NCBI GenBank assembly: GCA_002737585.1
Contig: NSIA01000001.1
Span: forward strand, 1-16,100
Direction: 5' to 3'
Source: Planctomycetaceae bacterium
Lineage (GTDB): Bacteria > Planctomycetota > Phycisphaerae > Phycisphaerales > SM1A02
DNA length: 16,100 nt
This document shows, piece by piece, positions 8,142 to 14,995 of the stretch. Every line of letters begins with the position of its first letter. The stretch's first letter is position 1. The translations under genes were made by a program, and so were the position numbers. The notes under the pieces are model-generated. The model was not told where the DNA came from. It searched no databases and saw nothing but the letters and a program-made list of their open reading frames with translations.

Positions 8142-11100
8142 ACCTTGCCTCCCTGAGGAACAATGACAGCGGGTGCGACAGCGTGACCGGCGTGATCGTG
8201 CCCGTGATCGTGCCCGTGATCGTGCCCGTGATCATGACCACTGTGATCAATGGACGGATTGTCAACGCGAGCCAAATACTTGAGACGCGGCTTGGTGTTG
8301 AGTTCGCCAAGCAAGTCATAACTGCGCTTGGAGCGCTGCAGTTGCAAGACATCGCTTCCAGCAACATTCAGATCACCAAACACGATCGCGCCGGTTGGGC
8401 ACGCCTGTTGGCAAGCGGTCTGCACTGTGCCGTCAGCGATGGAATTCGCTGCGCTGCCCGAATCGATTCCGCCAGCGCGGACCCACTTGTTCTTGGAGGA
8501 AATCTTCGCCTGCTGAATGCGCTGCGTGCAGAACGAGCACTTCTCCATGACGCCTCGCATGCGCACGGTGACTTCCGGGTTGAACTGCATCTTGGCCATA
8601 TCAGCCGGACCATCCTTGAGGTAGTACTCAGGCTTGGTCATCAAGATGCCGCCCTCGCGTACCGGATCGCGGCGCTGGTAATCAAAGAAGTTGAATCGAC
8701 GCACCTTGTACGGGCAGTTGTTGCTGCAGTATCGCGTACCGATGCAGCGGTTGTAGACCATGTTGTTCAGGCCGTCCATGTCATGGACGGTGGCTGCCAC
8801 CGGGCACACCTGCTCGCACGGTGCGTTCTCGCAGTGCACGCACGTCACCGGCTGTACGCGGTACGCCTCCGGCTTGGCTGCGGTGCCGCCCTTGAAGTAA
8901 CGGTCAATACGAATCCAGTGCATCTCGCGACCCCGAGCCACTTGGTCCTTACCGACGATTGGAATGTTGTTCTCTGCCTGGCATGCCACCACGCAGGCAC
9001 TGCAACCAGTGCACGATGCAAGGTCAATGGTCATCGCCCAGCGATACTGGGCGCCATCAAGGTTTGACTCCTCCCACATGGAGAGGCGGTGCGCCACGTG
9101 GGACGCATGCTTCGCAAAGTCGGGATTTTCCTTGTAGTGCTCAAGCGACGCTTCACGAATCAGGGTTGGCAGACGCTCCTGAATGGAGTCGAGCGGAACC
9201 GACTCAATAGCTGCATCAGCAGTGCCGTGATCCTGAGTGTGAGCAAATGCATAGGCGCCCTGCGCGGTGTTCGCGCTGGCTTTGACGCCCACGGCAAGCC
9301 ACGGTGCGTTCAGCGTGCGCAGCGCGGATGCTGCAAAGCCAGAATCAGCTGCGATGCCGCCCGCTGCTTCACCGCGGCCGTAGCCCACAGCGAGTCCGAG
9401 GGTGTCATCCGCCATACCGGGCACGATCCACGCTGCTGCATTGCCGGCAGCCGGAGCGCCAATGACGTTCAAGGAAACCATATCGCCGTTCTTCACGCCC
9501 AGCTTTGCAGCGGTTGCGCCAGACATCAACAGCGCATTGTCCCAGGTGATCTTGGTGATGACGTCAGGCAGCTCTTGCAACCAACCAATGTTGGCGAAGC
9601 GGCCGTCAAACATCTTGCCGTCAACGAAGAATGCCAGTTCCAGGCCATCGCTCTCGGTGCGAGCATCAATCCATGCGGCCATTGCCTTGGCGGCAAGCGC
9701 CGGTTCCGGAGTTGCTTCACGACTCTTGGCGGTATCGGGGCAGACACCAGTATCTAAGTTGCTGCGGAACGCGCTTTCAAAGTCCGCGCCGGACTTGCCG
9801 GATACTGCCATGTGCGTGCGTCGCACCAGGTCCATTCCAGTGCGAACCTCATCGCCAATCATTGCGGCGCACAGTTCGATCGCACTGCGACCACCGTCTG
9901 CTGGATCAAGGAGCGCCGCAATGAGCGGCTGCGCAAGACCGATGGTGCCGTCGGCGGCACGGGTATCGCCCCAGCTCTCCAAGAAGTGCGTCACCGGAAC
10001 ATGCCAAGTGCACCCGGCAGCGCGCGATGTTTCATCCACGCGGTACGCCAAGTGCACCACGTTCTTCGCCTTGGCCATGGCGGCCGCGAAGCCAAGATCA
10101 ACCGGTGCGTCAAAGACCGGGTTCGCACCCATCACCACCAGCGTGTCGACGGTACCGGCATTGAGCGCGGTCACCACCTTCTGAATTCCGACGCTGCACA
10201 TCTGCGCATCGGTGGCGCTGGTGTCAACGGTCATTCCGTAGGCGCCAAGCTTGCCGTTGATGGCAGCTGCAAGCGCATGCGTCACGGCAGGCTGACGCGG
10301 GCCAGCAACCACCAAGGCCTTGCGACCAGCCTTCTTGAGGTCAGTCACCAACGCATCGACTACTTCTTGATCATGCTCGCCGAGCTTCGGTGCAAACGCG
10401 GCCATCTGCCGCGCACTTTCCACGCCGACGCGGTCAGCCACTGCTGCGGCAAACGCAGCTACCTGAGAAGGTCGCATGGCGATGCGCTGATCAGCGTTCA
10501 TGCCGGTCAGTGTCAGCAGGCCTTCCACTTGATAGACGCGGCTCATGGACGCGGCAGCAGGATCCTTGGAAACCAAGGCGCCGTTTTCACGCTTCACCAG
10601 CGAGCGGCCGGCGGCCCAGGCGCGTGCATTGGCAACGCTGTGCAGATCCTCGTGGAGGAAATCGCAATCAAGACTGAGAATCACATCTGCTTGATCAAAC
10701 TTTGGGTGTACGCGACGCGACGAACCAAACGCCGCGGCGGTGCCGGCGAGCGATGCATCGTCGTTCACTGCGCACCATGATGCCCACGTGGCTTTCGGGA
10801 ACGCCTTCAAGAGGCGCGCCTGCATGTCCAGCTGCGTTGGGGACGAAGTGGGGTCTGCAAGCACCACAAGTCCAGCCCCGCCATTCTTCTTCCATTCCGC
10901 GCGACGCACATCAATCCAAGCGTCCAGCGCGCCAGCAGTGGACTCCTTGCCGCCTTGCAGTGCAATGCGACTGCGATCCGTGTCGTACAGCTCAAGCACG
11001 CGTGCTTGGGTCATGGCATTGGACGGACCAACTTGCGGAACGCCACGCTTGGCGAATTCTGCAGGGTCAATAGCCGCAGCGCCACCAGCGAGCGGCGCCG

Positions 11101-11530
11101 ATGGATGCATCGGATTGCCGTCAAGCTTGATGGGACGTCCGTCATAGCTGGTTGCCAACAGGCCGAATCCAACGCCACCAAGTTCACAGCTGGTGGCAAA
11201 GGTGACCGGAATTCCCGGAACACGATTCGCTGGGCGCGAGGCATACTCCGCGAACTTCGTCACGGGCAAACGGCGGCAGCCAGTCGCTGCAAGACCTGCG
11301 AGTGCAAACGATGCTCCCATCACCTTGATGAAAGTGCGGCGATCGTCATCCGATGCCTCACTTGCACCAGGCTGGAATTCATTGTGCATGTAGGCACGGA
11401 ACTCAGGTGAATCGGAGAGCTGCTCGATGGAGCGCCAGTAAACAGAGCGACGCGCAGGACCGCCTGTCTGCGGAGCTTCAGCTGCGGCGTTGGTGGGTTC
11501 TGCGGGACCGTGGTTGCAACTGTCATGCAT
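8138..11530 (-). CDS. actB: Alternative complex III subunit ActB (molybdopterin-oxidoreductase-like and ferredoxin fusion)
   Basis: Periplasmic iron-sulfur subunit of ACIII that moves electrons from quinol oxidised at ActC towards the heme subunits. 1130 residues. A twin-arginine signal lies unusually far in (DDDRRTFIK, Arg64-Arg65, hydrophobic stretch 70-83), ending in ATGC (Cys85), a possible but weak lipobox. Residues about 90-780 form a molybdopterin-oxidoreductase-like domain, which in this family is known to lack the Mo cofactor. The C-terminal part binds three [4Fe-4S] and one [3Fe-4S] clusters in known ACIII. Visible cysteines: 840/843/846/850, 897/900/905/909, 929/935/939, 998/1001 and 1040/1044. 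The protein ends in a His-Asp-Gly repeat (1097-1116). AGGGAA stands 8 bases before the ATG; actA ends 42 bp upstream. Confidence 0.96.
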   Translation of the reverse strand: MHDSCNHGPAEPTNAAAEAPQTGGPARRSVYWRSIEQLSDSPEFRAYMHNEFQPGASEASDDDRRTFIKVMGASFALAGLAATGCRRLPVTKFAEYASRPANRVPGIPVTFATSCELGGVGFGLLATSYDGRPIKLDGNPMHPSAPLAGGAAAIDPAEFAKRGVPQVGPSNAMTQARVLELYDTDRSRIALQGGKESTAGALDAWIDVRRAEWKKNGGAGLVVLADPTSSPTQLDMQARLLKAFPKATWASWCAVNDDASLAGTAAAFGSSRRVHPKFDQADVILSLDCDFLHEDLHSVANARAWAAGRSLVKRENGALVSKDPAAASMSRVYQVEGLLTLTGMNADQRIAMRPSQVAAFAAAVADRVGVESARQMAAFAPKLGEHDQEVVDALVTDLKKAGRKALVVAGPRQPAVTHALAAAINGKLGAYGMTVDTSATDAQMCSVGIQKVVTALNAGTVDTLVVMGANPVFDAPVDLGFAAAMAKAKNVVHLAYRVDETSRAAGCTWHVPVTHFLESWGDTRAADGTIGLAQPLIAALLDPADGGRSAIELCAAMIGDEVRTGMDLVRRTHMAVSGKSGADFESAFRSNLDTGVCPDTAKSREATPEPALAAKAMAAWIDARTESDGLELAFFVDGKMFDGRFANIGWLQELPDVITKITWDNALLMSGATAAKLGVKNGDMVSLNVIGAPAAGNAAAWIVPGMADDTLGLAVGYGRGEAAGGIAADSGFAASALRTLNAPWLAVGVKASANTAQGAYAFAHTQDHGTADAAIESVPLDSIQERLPTLIREASLEHYKENPDFAKHASHVAHRLSMWEESNLDGAQYRWAMTIDLASCTGCSACVVACQAENNIPIVGKDQVARGREMHWIRIDRYFKGGTAAKPEAYRVQPVTCVHCENAPCEQVCPVAATVHDMDGLNNMVYNRCIGTRYCSNNCPYKVRRFNFFDYQRRDPVREGGILMTKPEYYLKDGPADMAKMQFNPEVTVRMRGVMEKCSFCTQRIQQAKISSKNKWVRAGGIDSGSAANSIADGTVQTACQQACPTGAIVFGDLNVAGSDVLQLQRSKRSYDLLGELNTKPRLKYLARVDNPSIDHSGHDHGHDHGHDHGHDHAGHAVAPAVIVPQGGKV
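8148..8153 (-). promoter_or_regulatory. Ribosome binding site of actC
   Basis: GGGAGG on the minus strand, 6 bases before the actC ATG. It is the strongest Shine-Dalgarno in the operon and lies inside the last codons of actB, just downstream of the His-rich tail region. Confidence 0.7.
8191..8238 (+). repeat. 12-bp tandem repeat encoding the His-rich tail of ActB
   Basis: Three perfect copies of CGTGATCGTGCC (8191-8226) and a fourth copy with two mismatches (8227-8238). On the minus strand it encodes Gly-His-Asp-His repeats at the C-terminus of ActB. The period is a multiple of three, so copy-number change would keep the frame. It is coding, not a regulatory array. Confidence 0.9.
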
Positions 11531-11572
11531 GTGTTCTGTTCCCTGTGTCGGGGTCGTCCGTCGCCGATCGCT

Positions 11573-12223
11573 TTAGCGGTGGCAAGTCGAGCAATACTCG
11601 TTGGGGTGAATGTTGTTCTTCTTGATCAACTCAAGTCGTTCATCCTTGGTCCACGTGTCTGTTGGCTTCCAAATGGCAAAGACTTCTTCGGGCGGACGCA
11701 CGTGATCGACGGGGTTACGGTGGCAGTCCAAGCACCATCCCATGGCGAGCGGCTGCGCGCGATGCACGACTTCCATCTGGTCAACGCGGCCGTGACACTC
11801 CACGCAACTCACTCCACGCGTGACATGCGCGGCGTGATTGAAATAGGCGTAATCACCAAGCTTGTGAACCTTGATCCATTCGATGGGCATGCCCGTCTCG
11901 TAACTCTCACGCACCGGGGCGAGGCGCGGACTGTCCTTATGAATCTGCGTGTGGCAATTCATGCATGTCTGTGTCGGTGGCACGGCGGCGTGCGATGCCG
12001 TCTCGACGGTGTTGTGGCAGTAGCGGCAATCGAGACCAAGTTTGCCAACGTGCAGCGCGTGGCTGTACGGCACTGGTTGCTCGGGTTGATATTGGCCGTC
12101 GAGTGTCTTTGGACTAAATCCATAAGCAACCAACAGCGAGACGTAGAGCGGAGCGATCGCGCCCACAATCAATACGAATGGAAGCAGCGCGTTCGACCAG
12201 CGGGGAAACAGGAATCGGCTCAT
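11573..12223 (-). CDS. actA: Alternative complex III subunit ActA (pentaheme cytochrome c)
   Basis: Multiheme cytochrome subunit of ACIII, anchored by one N-terminal helix and facing the periplasm; it takes part in electron transfer from the ActB clusters. 216 residues. The membrane helix is about 12-34. Five CxxCH heme sites are visible: Cys66-His70 (CRYCH), Cys87-His91 (CMNCH), Cys140-His144 (CVECH), Cys164-His168 (CLDCH) and Cys211-His215 (CSTCH). The last one is followed by a single Arg before the stop. Further His residues (55, 58, 120, 130, 133, 154) could be distal ligands. It is the first gene of the operon. The ATG at 12223 has only a weak Shine-Dalgarno (GGA about 12 bases upstream). 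The 80-odd bases before it hold the inverted repeat and promoter listed separately. Confidence 0.95.
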   Translation of the reverse strand: MSRFLFPRWSNALLPFVLIVGAIAPLYVSLLVAYGFSPKTLDGQYQPEQPVPYSHALHVGKLGLDCRYCHNTVETASHAAVPPTQTCMNCHTQIHKDSPRLAPVRESYETGMPIEWIKVHKLGDYAYFNHAAHVTRGVSCVECHGRVDQMEVVHRAQPLAMGWCLDCHRNPVDHVRPPEEVFAIWKPTDTWTKDERLELIKKNNIHPNEYCSTCHR

Positions 12224-12278
12224 CTATTCAGGTCCGTGGCGGGTGTCCTGGCAGGCGTCACACGGGGCAACGCCAAAG

Positions 12279-12304
12279 GACATTGTGGGTTTTTTCACAA
12301 TGTC
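12279..12304. promoter_or_regulatory. Perfect 9-bp inverted repeat upstream of actA, Rex-like operator candidate
   Basis: Arms GACATTGTG (12279-12287) and CACAATGTC (12296-12304) are perfect reverse complements around an 8-base spacer. On the minus strand the inner 18 bases (12300 down to 12283) read TTGTGAAAAAACCCACAA. This matches the Rex consensus TTGTGAA-N4-TTCACAA at 12 of 14 defined positions, with the right spacing. Rex is an NADH-sensing repressor of respiratory genes in other bacteria. The dyad lies 56 to 81 bases before the actA start and directly downstream of the proposed promoter, where a repressor could act. Alternatives are an RNA hairpin at the 5' end of the message or a site for another dimeric regulator. 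Confidence 0.45.
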
Positions 12305-12313
12305 TAATCCCTT

Positions 12314-12343
12314 ATGGTATGGGCACACCCTTCACGCGGTCAA
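12314..12343 (-). promoter_or_regulatory. Putative sigma70-like promoter of the act-sco-cox operon
   Basis: Minus strand: -35 TTGACC (12343-12338) and -10 TACCAT (12319-12314) separated by 18 bases. The expected start is near 12307, leaving a leader of about 84 bases that begins at the inverted repeat. The match is fair (5/6 and 4/6), and no extended -10 is visible, so this is a prediction only. Confidence 0.35.
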
Positions 12344-12471
12344 GAAAGGTATGGCCACGCGGTGCTACCCTTGGAGGTGATGCAGGGACTGGCTTCTAAC
12401 GCGGATGATTACTCTTGAAACGGCCGATCTAAATGCAATGAATTGATGTTATTATTGGACACTTTGGCGCG

Positions 12472-13323
12472 GTGGCGCTGCTCTCCCCAACCCTCCCCGT
12501 GATCGATACCCACTGCCATCTTCTTTATGACGGAATTCATGAGCGCCTCGAGCGCGTACTCGCGGAGGCGCGCACTGCTGGCGTCAGCGGTTTCGTGACG
12601 ATCGCCACTACGACGAGCGATGCCGTCCGCAGCGCCGCGCTTGCCAGTGAACACCCGGATGTCTGGTGCACTTCGGGCATCCATCCGCTCCATGCTGCAG
12701 ATCCAATTTCGTGGGATGACATGCATCGCGCAGCGCAACATCCCAAGTGCGTGGCGTGGGGCGAGCTTGGTCTGGACAATCATTACGCGGATCCACCCGC
12801 CGCGCTGCAAACCAGTGTTCTTGAGGAACAACTCACTCGTATTACTGCGTGGCGCAAGGAAGGACTCGTCAAGCCGATCGTGATTCACTGCCGTCGTGCA
12901 GTGCCGCAGTTACTGCCGATCCTGCGCGCGAGCGGCTTGCCTGCGGATCGCTTCGTATTTCATTGTTTCACGGAGACCGCTGATGATGCCCGTGCTGTTC
13001 TCGACTTCGGAGCATGGATCAGTTTCACCGGCGTCGTGACCTTTCGCAGCGCTCCAGAAGTAGCGGCTGCTGCCAAGCTGGTTCCCGATGACCGGATCAT
13101 GTGCGAAACCGACGCGCCGTTTCTTTCACCCGAGCCGATGCGTGGCGCGCGGCCGTGCGTTCCCGCCTACGTGATGCACACCGGGTTATTCCTGGCGGCG
13201 CTGCGCGGAACTTCGTTTGATGCCTTTGAACGCACCGTAGACGCAAATGCACGGCGTTTTTTCAGCCTTCCTGAGAGTGTTGGCCGTGCCGCTATCACTG
13301 ACAGCGCATCACGACTAGCCTGA
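12472..13323 (+). CDS. tatD: TatD-family metal-dependent deoxyribonuclease, GTG start
   Basis: Member of the amidohydrolase-fold TatD family, cytoplasmic Mg-dependent DNases implicated in DNA repair and degradation; despite the name, they are not part of the translocon. 283 residues, slightly longer than the usual 255-265. Metal ligands are visible: DTHCHL (His14, His16), WGELGLD (Glu98), VIHCRR (His139), VFHCFT (His164) and ETDAPFLSPEP (Asp214). The frame is closed by a stop just upstream at 12439-12441 and holds no ATG or TTG start before the HxH motif, so GTG at 12472 is the probable start. A second GTG at 12499, nine codons later, would give the compact MIDTHCHL start common in the family. 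Neither has a clear Shine-Dalgarno. tatC follows after 11 bp. Confidence 0.93.
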   Translation: MALLSPTLPVIDTHCHLLYDGIHERLERVLAEARTAGVSGFVTIATTTSDAVRSAALASEHPDVWCTSGIHPLHAADPISWDDMHRAAQHPKCVAWGELGLDNHYADPPAALQTSVLEEQLTRITAWRKEGLVKPIVIHCRRAVPQLLPILRASGLPADRFVFHCFTETADDARAVLDFGAWISFTGVVTFRSAPEVAAAAKLVPDDRIMCETDAPFLSPEPMRGARPCVPAYVMHTGLFLAALRGTSFDAFERTVDANARRFFSLPESVGRAAITDSASRLA

Positions 13324-13334
13324 CCAATCGTTTC

Positions 13335-14405
13335 ATGCCACTTGATCAAGACCAACAATCCAACGACGGCCTGCTGAGCAGCTTCATGTCGCTCGGTGGC
13401 CATCTTGATGAATTGCGCAGCCGCCTGATCAAGGCCGCCATCGTGCCACTCGTGTTGGGATGCGGACTCTTTGCTGCTGGCACCTATGTACGTGGATTCT
13501 TGGTGCAGCCCCTGATGGATGCATTGGCCGCGCAAGGACAGCCAACCAACCTGCAAGTACTGAGCCCCACCGAGACGCTGATGGTGGATCTACAGATTGC
13601 CATTTGGGCATCGATCATGCTTTCGACGCCGTGGATTCTGTACCAACTGTGGAAGTTTGTTTCACCAGGTCTGTACGCGCACGAACGCCGCTACGCGCAA
13701 TTCTTGATTCCGCTCTCCGCCATCTTGGTAGCGGTTGGTCTCACTGGTCTGTATCTGGCAATGCCGTACATGCTGACGCTACTCATCAGTTTCGGTGTGG
13801 AGGAGCCGCGCACGATCGCGCCGCCACCATCGGCACTGGTGGAAGGAACGCCGCGCATTCCGGTACTTGAGACTGATCCAGTGAGCGCCAACGTGGGCGA
13901 GGTGTGGATGCTGAAGAAAGATTCACAGCTCTACATTGCCCTCGACACCGCTCGTGCCGACGGGCGACTGGAAGTGCGCACCATTCCAACGCGCACCACC
14001 GGCAACCTCACTCAGCAATACCGCCTGGAAGAATTCATCAATTTCCTGCTGTTCTTTGCGGCAGCCATCGCTTTGGCGTTCCAAATGCCCGTGGTGGTTC
14101 TGCTGCTTGGATGGGTGGGGGTTCTGAACACCAAGAAGCTTCGCAAGTACCGCCGCCATGCGCTGTTTGTGTGCGCCATCTTGGCTGCGGTAATTTCACC
14201 AACCGTGGACATGTTCACCATGGTTGGGCTGATGGTTCCGCTGTACTTGCTTTATGAACTTGGCATCATCTTGCTGGTGGTTGCTCCAACGCAAGCAGTC
14301 GCCGAAGGTGGCATCATGCGTAACGCCTTGGGCACCATGATTGGCCGCCCCAAGTACAAGGCCAAGAAGACCGACGGCGATGAAGGCGATGAGGAAGGCG
14401 GATGA
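13335..14405 (+). CDS. tatC: Sec-independent protein translocase subunit TatC with long periplasmic insertion
   Basis: Receptor subunit of the twin-arginine translocase in the cytoplasmic membrane; it recognises the RR signal of folded exported proteins. 356 residues against about 250 in E. coli. Conserved signal-binding elements are present: HLDELRSRL (23-31, Glu26) and SPGLYAHERR (110-119, Glu117), plus SPTE (77-80) and ISPTVDMFTM (288-297). Six helices are expected near 33-52, 84-106, 122-142, 235-257, 274-290 and 296-317. The difference in length is mainly a loop of about 80 residues (152-231) between helices 3 and 4, where E. coli has about 15-20, and an acidic C-terminal tail (GDEGDEEGG). 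Gln250 stands where E. coli has Glu170. It starts 11 bp after tatD with no evident Shine-Dalgarno and overlaps tadA by 4 bases. No tatA/B is visible. Confidence 0.95.
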   Translation: MPLDQDQQSNDGLLSSFMSLGGHLDELRSRLIKAAIVPLVLGCGLFAAGTYVRGFLVQPLMDALAAQGQPTNLQVLSPTETLMVDLQIAIWASIMLSTPWILYQLWKFVSPGLYAHERRYAQFLIPLSAILVAVGLTGLYLAMPYMLTLLISFGVEEPRTIAPPPSALVEGTPRIPVLETDPVSANVGEVWMLKKDSQLYIALDTARADGRLEVRTIPTRTTGNLTQQYRLEEFINFLLFFAAAIALAFQMPVVVLLLGWVGVLNTKKLRKYRRHALFVCAILAAVISPTVDMFTMVGLMVPLYLLYELGIILLVVAPTQAVAEGGIMRNALGTMIGRPKYKAKKTDGDEGDEEGG

Positions 14406-14995
14406 GTCGGTACCGGCGCGGCGGCAGTGCGCTGCTACGCATGGCTGGCCCACGCGCGCTTCGTTCCGGTGCTCGCGCCAATGATGTTGGCATGATGTTG
14501 CGTGCCATGACCTTGGCGCGCAACGCTTCGCAACGAGGTGAGGTGCCGGTGGGCGCGGTGGTCTATCACGGACGCACCGTGGTGACTGAGCACGCCAATG
14601 ACCGCGAAGTCACTGGCGATCCAACGGGTCACGCTGAACTGGTTGCCATGCGCGAGGCTGGGCGCGCGCGTGGAGCGTGGCGACTTTCTGACTGTTCACT
14701 GGCGGTGACGCTGGAGCCATGCGCCATGTGCGCGGGTGCGATTGTGAACGCACGCATTGGGCGCGTGTTCTTTGGAGCCCATGACCCCAAGGCTGGCGCG
14801 TGCGGCAGTTTGTGGAGCATTCCGGCCGACGGTCGCCTGAACCATCGGCCGCCAATTGTTGCGGGAATTCTGGCCAAGACCTGCGGGCGGCAATTGACTA
14901 CGTTCTTCGCGCGCCGCCGTCAGGAACGCAACGCGTCGCGCGATGCATCAACAAAGCTGTCACCGAGAATCTCGCGCAACACCACGGTTGCGTAA
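14402..14995 (+). CDS. tadA: tRNA adenosine(34) deaminase
   Basis: Zinc deaminase that converts wobble A34 to inosine in tRNA-Arg(ACG). 197 residues, longer than the usual 150-170. Zinc and catalytic residues: GHAE (His77, Glu79) and EPCAMC (Cys107, Cys110). The conserved GACGSLWSIPADGRLNHRP near 132-150 supports TadA over other deaminases. The ATG at 14402 overlaps the tatC stop (ATGA) and has GAGGA 6 bases upstream. The result is a basic N-terminal extension of about 30 residues; Met31 at 14492 is a possible internal start that would give a standard length. The C-terminal 25 residues (173-197) lie beyond the usual end (FFARRR) and overlap the truD 3' end on the other strand. Confidence 0.92.
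   Translation: MSRYRRGGSALLRMAGPRALRSGARANDVGMMLRAMTLARNASQRGEVPVGAVVYHGRTVVTEHANDREVTGDPTGHAELVAMREAGRARGAWRLSDCSLAVTLEPCAMCAGAIVNARIGRVFFGAHDPKAGACGSLWSIPADGRLNHRPPIVAGILAKTCGRQLTTFFARRRQERNASRDASTKLSPRISRNTTVA

Larger units (their letters stand above)
12224..12471. other. Divergent intergenic region between actA and tatD
   Basis: The only non-coding stretch above 100 bases. The actA side holds the promoter and dyad described separately. On the tatD side an AT-rich patch (about 12429-12456) contains TATTAT at 12450-12455, a possible -10 element 17 bases before the tatD GTG, but no good -35 is visible at the correct distance. I see no open frame with coding character here. Confidence 0.6.

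Noticed and set aside
8191..8238. Short tandem repeats as a possible CRISPR or iteron array
   Set aside because: The unit is 12 bp without spacers, in frame, and encodes Gly-His-Asp-His repeats; there are no cas or replication genes.
8183..9067. Plus-strand frame of 294 codons starting in the 12-bp repeats, giving VIVP repeats
   Set aside because: It is the antisense of the iron-sulfur end of actB, where the cysteine motifs are unmistakable; the repeats are explained by the His-rich tail.
9812..10780. Plus-strand frame of 322 codons opposite actB
   Set aside because: Shadow of the ActB molybdopterin-like domain. It has no ribosome binding site or recognisable motif and a composition typical of antisense reading.
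8138..11530. ActB as an active molybdenum enzyme (formate dehydrogenase or polysulfide reductase type)
   Set aside because: The gene order with actA, D, E and F and the fusion layout define ACIII ActB, in which the molybdopterin-like domain is known to be cofactor-free.
12279..12304. Inverted repeat as an intrinsic terminator
   Set aside because: The T run is inside the loop rather than after the stem, the stem is not GC-rich, and it sits upstream of both divergent genes, where no transcript ends.
12472..13323. TatD as a working part of the Tat translocon because it precedes tatC
   Set aside because: TatD proteins are cytoplasmic DNases of the amidohydrolase fold and are not needed for Tat export; the linkage is operonic only.
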